Below, one piece after another: positions 6,308 through 11,813 of a DNA stretch of 11,813 nucleotides. How positions within the stretch are numbered: position 1 is the stretch's first letter; every line of letters starts with the position of its first letter. The notes beneath the pieces are model-generated. The model made no database searches and was not told where the DNA came from. It saw only the letters and a program-made list of their open reading frames with translations. The stretch comes from an uncultured Phascolarctobacterium sp. (GTDB lineage: Bacteria; Bacillota; Negativicutes; Acidaminococcales; Acidaminococcaceae), in the NCBI GenBank assembly GCA_905200645.1, contig CAJKLD010000037.1, positions 1-11,813 of the forward strand, read 5' to 3'. Position numbers and translations under genes: made by a program.

Positions 6308-7858
6308 ATGAAACGTAAAACACATACAACTTTTGCTGCCATTCATCTAGGCTCGGAAAAGATAAGCATGCAGATTACAGAGTACAAAAATCTTGACCGA
6401 TATAAAATTATTGAGCGTGTTAATCGCCGCATACGCCTTGGTGAAGCAACCTTTAAAAATAAAATTATCCCTTACGAGCTGGTATCGGAAATATGCGATA
6501 TTTTGCAGGGCTTTAAGCGTTTAATGGTAGAATACGGAGTTGAAGAATATAAGCTGCAGGCGACTACTGCTGTACGCGAGGCCAGCAACCAGATTTTTTT
6601 GCTGGACCAAATTTACAGCAAAACCGGTTTGGTAGTTGATGTGGTTGATATGCCGCAGGAAATTTATACTAAATTTGTTTCTATTCGCCGAACCTTAAAA
6701 AATGCCAAAATCAGCAGCGAGCGCGAAGGTATGCTGATGATGGATATTTCTTCCGGCGGGTTGGGAATTACCTTGGTGCAGGACGAGCAGATTCGTTACC
6801 AGCAAAATTTTCATGTGGGCATTATTCGCATTAACGAAAGCTTTGCCCGCAATCGCCGCGAGAGCATGAATTTTAATAAGGCGCTGACAGAATTTTTAAG
6901 CAGCACGATTGGCTCCGTGCGCCAGGAGTTAAAACAAAGCAGCGTGCAGTATCTTGTTTTGTCCGGTACGGAGACAGAGCTTTTGCTGCGTATGCTGGAG
7001 TTGGACGAGGGACAGCTGGTACACTGCATTAAAGCAGAAGCTTTTCACGCCTTTTTTGATAAAATGCGCCGTATGAATATGCCGCAGATTATCAGTGAAT
7101 ATCATATTCCGGAGCATGTAGCGGAGCTGGCTTTGCCGACAGTGCTTTTATATGAGCAGCTGCTGCATCTTGTTCCCGCTAAGGAAATTGTTATTACCGG
7201 TGACAGCTTTATTGACGGTATGCAGCTGCTGCATATCGGCCGCAAAACAAATCCTGTTTTAGTTAAGGAATGGGAGCAGGAAATTATCAGCATGTTTCAT
7301 TGCATTGGCCAGCGTTATTTGTACGATAAGCGTCACGTACAGCAGGTGGAACGTTTGGCAATAACTATTTTTGACGCTGTGGCAAAAAATTACGGCATGG
7401 GTGAATATGAACGTTTGCTGCTGCGCGGCACATGTATTCTTCATGATATCGGCAAATATATTTGTATGCGCAGCCATTCTATTTACACCTATCAGCTTAT
7501 TTGCTCTACAGATATGCTGGGCTTTAGCGATAAAGATAAGCAGATTATTGCTTTGGCTTCTTATTATCATGCCAACAAGCTTTTTGACCAGAGTAATGTG
7601 CTGGCACCTAAGGTACCGCGGGATATGGTAGCTATTGTGGCAAAATTGGCGGCGCTTGTGCGTTTGGCAGATGCTATGGACCGCAGTTATCTGCAAAAAA
7701 TTCGCAGCTGTAATATAACGGCAAAGGATAATATTTTAAAAATACAGGTTGTCAGCAAGGTTGATTTGGCTTTAGAGTTATGGACCTTTGAAGACAAGGC
7801 TGCTTTTTTTGAAGAAGTATACGGTATGAAACCGATATTGGAACGGGTGGATAAGTAA
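6308..7858 (+). CDS. Degenerate Ppx/GppA-like protein with HD domain (probable regulatory paralogue)
   Basis: 516 residues. The overall layout matches Ppx/GppA: two actin-like halves, then an HD-type domain. The phosphate-contacting motifs are altered, however. The DxGSNS loop is AIHLGSEK (11-18), the GGGS loop is DISSGGLG (146-153) and GVGGTA is replaced by LSGTETEL (218-225). TTAVREASN (86-94) and a Glu at the catalytic position (QE, Glu118) remain. The HD domain looks intact: H343, LHDIGK (378-383), RSHSIYTY and YYHAN (419-423). Loss of both phosphate loops argues against normal phosphohydrolase activity, so I infer a sensor or partner protein, possibly modulating Ppk. The alternative is a divergent HD phosphohydrolase. 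Its TAA overlaps the ppk1 ATG (TAATG), so the two are translationally coupled and probably equimolar. Confidence 0.8.
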   Translation: MKRKTHTTFAAIHLGSEKISMQITEYKNLDRYKIIERVNRRIRLGEATFKNKIIPYELVSEICDILQGFKRLMVEYGVEEYKLQATTAVREASNQIFLLDQIYSKTGLVVDVVDMPQEIYTKFVSIRRTLKNAKISSEREGMLMMDISSGGLGITLVQDEQIRYQQNFHVGIIRINESFARNRRESMNFNKALTEFLSSTIGSVRQELKQSSVQYLVLSGTETELLLRMLELDEGQLVHCIKAEAFHAFFDKMRRMNMPQIISEYHIPEHVAELALPTVLLYEQLLHLVPAKEIVITGDSFIDGMQLLHIGRKTNPVLVKEWEQEIISMFHCIGQRYLYDKRHVQQVERLAITIFDAVAKNYGMGEYERLLLRGTCILHDIGKYICMRSHSIYTYQLICSTDMLGFSDKDKQIIALASYYHANKLFDQSNVLAPKVPRDMVAIVAKLAALVRLADAMDRSYLQKIRSCNITAKDNILKIQVVSKVDLALELWTFEDKAAFFEEVYGMKPILERVDK

Positions 7859-9960
7859 TGAGAAAATTAGATTTAACTAAGCCTGAATATTTTTATAATC
7901 GTGAATTAAGCTGGCTCAAATTTAATTTGAGAGTTCTGAAGGAGGCTATGTTTAAAGAAGCGCCTTTATTGGAGCGGTTAAAATTCATTGCTATTTCGGC
8001 CTCGAACTTGGATGAGTTTTTTATGGTGCGCGTGGCAGGCTTATGGAATAATTATGAAAGCGGCATAGATAAGCCGGACGCAGCGGGATTATCTGTAAAA
8101 GACCAGTTGGAAGCGATTTCGGAATCTGCTCACGAGCAGGTACGCACGCAGACAAAATATTTGATTGCTCTGCTGGGGGAAATGGACGAAATAGGTTTGC
8201 ATTTTCGCCGTGTAAATAATTTATCAGAGGTAGCTAAGGATTGGCTGGAGGAATATTATAACGAAGTAATTTATCCGGTGTTGACGCCCATGGCGGTAGA
8301 CGCTTCCCGCCCTTTCCCTTTCTTGGCAAACAAAACGCAGAATCTTGCGGTGGAATTGGTGAAGGCTGACGGCGAACACAGCATGGGGCTGATTCAGGTG
8401 CCTTCTGTTTTGGATAGAATTTTAGAAATTCCGTCTGATGCTAAGCGTACCTTTGTATTTTTAGAGGATATTATCGCCAGCCATTGTCAGGAATTGTTCA
8501 AGGGCTGCCAAATTTTAGACGTAGTTCCCTTTAGAGTAACCCGCGACAGCGATTTAGATTTGGAGGAAGAAGAAAGCGTTGACTTATTAAAAGAGGTTGA
8601 AGAATCTCTGCGTAAGCGCAAACGCGGAGCTACTGTGCGGTTGGAAATTTTTAAAACGAATAATAATCGCATTAAAAAATTTTTGGAAGAAAATCTTGAC
8701 GTAAGCGATTTAGAGATTTACGAAATCAACGGTCCCTTGGACCCTACTTGTTTCTTTAAATTTACCGGCTTAAAGGGAATGTGGCCTTGGCTGTATGAGC
8801 CCTTTGTGCCCCAGCGCCCTTTGGAGCTGCCGGACGACAGCGATTTATTTGCAGCTATTCGCAGAAACGATATTATTCTGCATCATCCTTATGAAAGCTT
8901 TGATCCGGTGGTAAAACTTGTCAGCGACGCGGCGGACGACCCGCAGGTTTTGGCGATTAAGCAGACCTTGTATCGCGTGAGCGGCAATAGTCCTATTGTT
9001 GCGGCTTTGGCCCGCGCTGCGGAAAACGGCAAGCAGGTTACAGTTTTGGTAGAATTAAAAGCGCGTTTTGATGAAGAAAATAATATTTTGTGGGCGCGCC
9101 GCTTGGAAAAAGCAGGTTGCCACGTAATTTACGGTTTGGTGGGTTTAAAAACTCACGCGAAAATTATTCTGATTGTGCGCAAAGAGGATAACGGCATTAA
9201 ACGCTACGTGCATTTGGGCACAGGTAACTATAACGACAGCACCGCAAAATTATATACCGATTTAGGTTTAATGACTGCCAACGACGAATTTGGCAGCGAT
9301 GCTTCGGCTTTTTTCAATTTGCTCAGCGGCTACGGCGAACCGCCCATTTGGAATAAGCTGGTGATGGCGCCCTTAGGCTTGCGGGAAAAAATTTATTCCT
9401 TGATTGACAATGAAATCAATATGGTTAATTTGGGCAAAGAGGGTCATATTATCGCGAAAATGAATTCTCTCATTGATTATCCTGTAATTCAAAAGCTGTA
9501 TGAGGCTTCGGCTGCGGGCGTGCATATTGATTTAATTGTGCGCGGTATCTGCGGCTTGCGTACAGGTATTGAAGGTATCAGCGAAAATATTACGGTGCGC
9601 AGTATCGTAGGACGCCAACTGGAGCACAGCCGTATCTTTTGGTTTGCCAACGGCGGCGAAGCGCAGCTGTATCTTTCCAGCGCCGATTGGATGCCGCGTA
9701 ATCTTAACGACCGCGTAGAGCTGTTTTTCCCCGTGGAAACGGAGGAGCATATCAGTCGTATCAAAGGCTTGCTGGATTTATACTTGCGCGATAATGTGGG
9801 CGCGCATATGATGCAGTCCAACGGCAATTATCGTCGCGTACATAATAAGCTGGAGCCTGTGAGCGCGCAGGCGACGCTGTACGAAATGGCGCAGCTGGCG
9901 GTGGCCAGCGACAAGCTGCCTATGGAGCAAAGATTGCAGCCTGTATTTAGCAGACGGTAA
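7858..9960 (+). CDS. ppk1: Polyphosphate kinase 1
   Basis: 700 residues, the usual Ppk1 length. It catalyses reversible transfer of the ATP gamma-phosphate to inorganic polyphosphate, typically at the inner face of the membrane. The N-terminal domain opens with the hallmark YFYNRELSWLKFN (residues 8-20), followed by ISASNLDEFFMVRVAGL. The catalytic C-terminal domains carry both phosphotransfer histidines: His433 in KTHAKI (E. coli H435) and His590 in LEHSRIFWF (E. coli H592). Other family motifs are HLGTGNYND, KLYTDLGLMT, MNSLIDYPVI and SADWMPRNLNDRVELFFP. The start is fixed by overlap with the upstream stop and by the conserved N-terminus; the local ribosome binding site is weak, consistent with coupling. 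Neighbouring Ppx-family genes make this a polyphosphate locus. I see no convincing terminator directly downstream. Confidence 0.97.
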   Translation: MRKLDLTKPEYFYNRELSWLKFNLRVLKEAMFKEAPLLERLKFIAISASNLDEFFMVRVAGLWNNYESGIDKPDAAGLSVKDQLEAISESAHEQVRTQTKYLIALLGEMDEIGLHFRRVNNLSEVAKDWLEEYYNEVIYPVLTPMAVDASRPFPFLANKTQNLAVELVKADGEHSMGLIQVPSVLDRILEIPSDAKRTFVFLEDIIASHCQELFKGCQILDVVPFRVTRDSDLDLEEEESVDLLKEVEESLRKRKRGATVRLEIFKTNNNRIKKFLEENLDVSDLEIYEINGPLDPTCFFKFTGLKGMWPWLYEPFVPQRPLELPDDSDLFAAIRRNDIILHHPYESFDPVVKLVSDAADDPQVLAIKQTLYRVSGNSPIVAALARAAENGKQVTVLVELKARFDEENNILWARRLEKAGCHVIYGLVGLKTHAKIILIVRKEDNGIKRYVHLGTGNYNDSTAKLYTDLGLMTANDEFGSDASAFFNLLSGYGEPPIWNKLVMAPLGLREKIYSLIDNEINMVNLGKEGHIIAKMNSLIDYPVIQKLYEASAAGVHIDLIVRGICGLRTGIEGISENITVRSIVGRQLEHSRIFWFANGGEAQLYLSSADWMPRNLNDRVELFFPVETEEHISRIKGLLDLYLRDNVGAHMMQSNGNYRRVHNKLEPVSAQATLYEMAQLAVASDKLPMEQRLQPVFSRR

Positions 9961-9997
9961 ATTGACAGTGTTTTAAATGCGCAATTAAACCCGCATA

Positions 9998-10026
9998 TTG
10001 CTATTATGCTGCTGAATTGCTATAAT
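9998..10026 (+). promoter_or_regulatory. Sigma-A type promoter for the 101-aa gene
   Basis: TTGCTA (9998-10003), a 17-bp spacer and a perfect TATAAT (10021-10026), followed by a strong AGAGGGGG ribosome binding site (10037-10044) and ATG 10052. This makes the small gene an independent unit from ppk1. Confidence 0.65.
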
Positions 10027-10035
10027 ATTTAGCAG
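10009..10035. promoter_or_regulatory. Inverted repeat surrounding the -10 box, possible operator
   Basis: CTGCTGAAT (10009-10017) and ATTTAGCAG (10027-10035) are 9-bp arms (one G-T) around TGCTATAAT, which contains the -10 box. A repressor bound here would block the promoter. An RNA hairpin is less likely, because most of the left arm lies upstream of the expected transcription start. Confidence 0.3.
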
Positions 10036-10051
10036 TAGAGGGGGATTAAAA

Positions 10052-10357
10052 ATGAGTACATTTATCGTTACCTTGAATTACAATTGCAATTATGGTTTTG
10101 TAGAATATAATGAAACAAGCAAAACAGCGGCTGTTACTTTGCCGATGGCAGAGGCTAAAGCGGTGGTGGAGCAATTTTTAGCTACGCCGTTGACGTTGGA
10201 TATTCCTCACGGGGAAACTATCCGCGATTTTGTCACCGAAACCTTGGAGCCGTTAGCCAGCATGGAAAATTTTAAGACCTGCATGACACGTTTGTGGGGC
10301 AAAACGGGCGTGCGCGTAGAATGGAGCATGCCTCCGGGAATGGCAGAAAAGCTATAA
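10052..10357 (+). CDS. Small uncharacterised protein, 101 aa
   Basis: I do not recognise this protein. It starts at ATG 10052 with a strong ribosome binding site (AGAGGGGG). It begins MSTFIVTLNYNCNYGFVEYN, probably beta strands; the middle is helical (MAEAKAVVEQFLATPLTL), then ETIRDFVTETLEPL, and it ends GVRVEWSMPPGMAEKL. No signal peptide or membrane segment is visible and the predicted charge is mildly acidic. Base composition matches ppk1, so it appears to be native chromosomal coding rather than part of the downstream element. It sits between ppk1 and the tRNAs with its own promoter, so a polyphosphate role is not implied. Confidence 0.72.
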   Translation: MSTFIVTLNYNCNYGFVEYNETSKTAAVTLPMAEAKAVVEQFLATPLTLDIPHGETIRDFVTETLEPLASMENFKTCMTRLWGKTGVRVEWSMPPGMAEKL

Positions 10358-10380
10358 AATGTTTTTTAAGTTATAATTGC

Positions 10381-10396
10381 TATAAAATTTTATAAT
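10381..10396 (+). promoter_or_regulatory. AT palindrome with -10 box upstream of the tRNA-Arg pair
   Basis: TATAAAATTTTATA (10381-10394) is a perfect 14-bp palindrome that runs into TATAAT (10391-10396), 8-13 nt before the tRNA-like sequence. It is a plausible tRNA promoter -10, but the -35 position is poor. The preceding TTGCTATAA also occurs at the promoter of the 101-aa gene. Confidence 0.35.
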
Positions 10397-10403
10397 AGAA
10401 AAA

Positions 10404-10475
10404 GGTTCCGTAGCTCAGTAGGATAGAGCAACCGCCTCCTAAGCGGTAGATGGTTCGAGTCCAAATGAGGCAAAC
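10404..10475 (+). pseudogene. Broken tRNA-Arg(CCU)-like sequence
   Basis: The 5' part is a normal tRNA-Arg: GTTCCGTAGCTCAG, GGATAGAGCA, and an anticodon arm ACCGC-CTCCTAA-GCGGT with anticodon CCT at 10438-10440. Downstream the structure fails. The variable region is nearly absent (about 1 nt if a 5-bp T-stem is kept), the T-stem around TTCGAGT pairs over only about 3 bp, and the following ATGAGGCAAAC cannot pair with GGTTCCG. No CCA is encoded. It is probably a tRNA split or scarred at its 3' half, as at an integration site, or an assembly artefact. Confidence 0.6.
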
Positions 10476-10495
10476 AACTGAATAATTTTACAAAT

Positions 10496-10572
10496 GTCCA
10501 TGTAGCTCAGCTGGATAGAGCACACGCCTCCTAAGCGTGGGGTCGGAGGTTCAAATCCTCTCTGGGACGCCA
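10496..10572 (+). tRNA. tRNA-Arg(CCU)
   Basis: 77 nt with encoded CCA (10570-10572). The D-arm is normal. The anticodon arm is CACGC-CTCCTAA-GCGTG (anticodon CCT, 10530-10532, reads AGG). The T-arm is GGAGG-TTCAAAT-CCTCT. The acceptor stem GTCCATG (10496-10502) against CTGGGAC (10562-10568) has two mismatches (A-G and T-T at positions 5 and 6), where GTCCCAG would be a perfect complement. A strong terminator follows at once. It is probably functional, but the acceptor mismatches are unusual and fit a recombined 5' end. Confidence 0.85.
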
Positions 10573-10580
10573 GAAAGCAC

Positions 10581-10618
10581 CGCTGCAAGCCTTTTTTCGG
10601 GGTTTGCAGCGTTTTTTT
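10581..10618 (+). terminator. Rho-independent terminator after the tRNA-Arg gene
   Basis: The 11-bp stem CGCTGCAAGCC / GGTTTGCAGCG (one G-T) has a 9-nt loop and is followed by seven T (10612-10618), 8 nt after the tRNA CCA. Confidence 0.9.
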
Positions 10619-10628
10619 GTTCCTCCTT

Positions 10629-10665
10629 CTCCCGGTAATTTCACTTCCGTTACCGGGAGATTTTT
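10629..10665 (+). terminator. Second hairpin terminator
   Basis: CTCCCGGTAA (10629-10638) and TTACCGGGAG (10650-10659) form a perfect 10-bp stem followed by ATTTTT. It is a back-up terminator for the tRNA transcript, and separates the chromosomal unit from the element end. Confidence 0.75.
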
Positions 10666-10684
10666 ATGCGCCGCATGATGTATA

Positions 10685-10745
10685 TTTGCTAATTGGACTC
10701 GAACGCTTTTCAGAAATTTGCTAAGAAAATTCTGCGTTTTGCTAA
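10685..10745. repeat. Three phased TTTGCTAA direct repeats beside the recombinase gene
   Basis: TTTGCTAA occurs at 10685-10692, 10717-10724 and 10738-10745, all in the same orientation, 32 and 21 bp apart (about three and two helical turns). They lie just beyond the 3' end of the tyrosine recombinase and beside a tRNA T-loop-like 12-mer. This is where arm-type integrase or excisionase sites are found in integrative elements. The function is inferred. Confidence 0.5.
10693..10704 (-). repeat. 12-bp tRNA T-loop sequence, inverted copy of 10453-10464 (possible attachment core)
   Basis: The minus strand reads GTTCGAGTCCAA, identical to 10453-10464 in the broken tRNA-Arg and opposite in orientation. 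It abuts the first TTTGCTAA repeat. GTTCGAGTCC is a conserved tRNA T-arm sequence, so this is probably a tRNA-derived attachment remnant. The match ends exactly at 12 bp on both sides. Confidence 0.4.
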
Positions 10746-10759
10746 TTCGATTTTTCGGA

Positions 10760-11813
10760 TCACTTTGCCGGGGCTTGCGCCGCTATCAGGGCTGCGAGCG
10801 CACTTGCCAGCTCCGGCGACTTCTGAAGCTGCTCCACAAGGCTTTCAAGGTCCAGGGTCGCAGGTTCCGATTTTGCCGGTTCCTCCGGCGGACGGACATT
10901 GCGAAGATCAGGCTTGGCATAGAAGGCTGTCTCGAATTTCTGAGCATTGACCTTTCTATCCTCGTCCAGAATGTGAGCATAGATACTGGTTATCATGTCA
11001 ATCTCGGCATGGCCCGTATCGCCCTGGGTAGCTTTCAGATCGCCGTGGTTGAGTTTCAGCTTATAAGTAGTGCTGGAATGTCTGAGAGAGTGGAACACCA
11101 CATTAGGCAATCCGGCTTTTTCTTTCAGCAGAGAAAATTCTTTCTCAATAATCCGGTTCTCACATGGCCTGCCATTAGCAGCGCAACCACTAAATCATAA
11201 TCCTGGTATTCCTCACCGAGGAAGCTCTTTAGCTCATCCTGTGCTTTTTTCCACTCACGGAGGATATAAGCAACGGTTTTCGGTAGCCAGACTTTTCTCT
11301 CACTTGATTGTGTTTTCGGTTTCTTCAAGATCAGCCGAGTGCTGGTATTAGGCATAAGCGGAGTGAAGATATGTAAAATATCTTTTTCTCCTATCATTTC
11401 AATGGCCTGTTTGGAAGCCCTTATCAGTTCTGCCTCAATGTAAACATAGGCATTATCCGCCGCTATGTTTTCATCCTCAATGTGGACATTCTTCCAGGTC
11501 AGACCAAGAATTTCTCCCATCCGCAAAGAACACGCAAATGCAAGGTTCATAGCAACATACAATTTGCTGTCAGTACACTGGTCCAGAGCGATACGGATAG
11601 TATCGGCATCCCAGATGTCACGCTTTTTGTACTCTGTTTTTGGTAATACGGTGTTCTCAAAGGGATTTTTTGCAATCAACTCCCAGCGGACAGCCTGCTT
11701 AAAGGCACACCGGAGAAGTTTGATGATCTTCTCAATGTTCTGATTAGAAATAAACTCTGTTGCCCCCATACCCGAATTGACAGACACAAAAAACAGTCGT
11801 AACATGGAAAGGA
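10760..11813 (-). pseudogene. int: Tyrosine recombinase (integrative-element integrase), frameshifted and 5' incomplete
   Basis: Two minus-strand segments make one integrase. The first (ATG 11805 to stop 11125, frame open to the window edge) holds part of the core-binding domain (IEKIIKLLRCAFKQAVRWELIAKNP) and box I with the first catalytic Arg (ACSLRMGEILGLTW). The second (10760 to about 11110 and the read-through upstream of it) holds HSLRHSSTTY (H-x-x-R), GDTGH and the nucleophile Tyr in TSIYAHILD. They join if one base is missing near 11175-11185: the shifted frame reads NGRPCENRIIEKEFSLLKEKAGLPNVVFHSLRH without a break. No catalytically complete product is expected. The usual N-terminal arm-binding domain is not in the window. 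The C-terminal tail is Ala/Pro-rich (PPEEPAKSEPATL). Codon use and flanking tRNA suggest a conjugative-transposon-type element from Clostridia; it is transcribed toward the tRNA-Arg genes. Confidence 0.8.

Noticed and set aside
9962..9990. Perfect TTGACA (9962-9967) just after ppk1 as a -35 box
   Set aside because: At 17 bp the -10 would be TTAAAC, a poor match; the TTGCTA-TATAAT pair at 9998-10026 is better.
10693..11351. Plus-strand open frames opposite the recombinase
   Set aside because: Shadows of the minus-strand integrase, which has clear catalytic motifs.

Overview
The window looks like a chromosomal stretch of a gut-type, diderm Firmicute (Negativicutes; a Phascolarctobacterium/Acidaminococcaceae-like source is my best guess). 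It combines large filamentous-haemagglutinin (FHA, two-partner-secretion) coding, which needs an outer membrane, with Firmicute-style ribosome binding sites and moderate GC. The taxon is an inference; no rRNA is present.

Left third (1-4433, all minus strand): a rearranged FHA locus. In transcription order it holds (i) a clean signal-peptide ORF (4308-4433); (ii) a roughly 910-residue FHA repeat and pretoxin region in another frame, without its own secretion domain, ending in a roughly 160-residue variable C-terminal domain (1591-4323); (iii) two small AT-rich genes for N-terminally membrane-anchored proteins (1153-1587 and 693-1172), which look like immunity genes; and (iv) the N-terminal TPS-domain region of an FHA protein without a signal peptide, running off the left edge (1-712). 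The simplest reading is that an orphan FHA-CT/immunity module (CDI-like) sits between the signal peptide and the secretion domain of one FHA gene. A TAACA repeat at both borders is in matching codon phase.

Middle (4535-9960): a polyphosphate locus. A canonical Ppx/GppA-HD phosphatase gene (minus) is divergent from an operon of a degenerate Ppx/GppA-HD paralogue and polyphosphate kinase ppk1 (plus, sharing TAATG). Ppk makes polyphosphate and Ppx degrades it; the paralogue has lost its phosphate-binding loops and may be regulatory. An 11-bp inverted repeat lies in the shared intergenic region.

Right part (9961-11813): a small uncharacterised protein gene with a good promoter; two adjacent tRNA-Arg(CCU)-like sequences, the first broken; two hairpin terminators; three helically phased TTTGCTAA repeats; and a frameshifted tyrosine recombinase pointing toward the tRNAs. 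This resembles the end of an integrative element in a tRNA-Arg attachment region, with an inactivated integrase.
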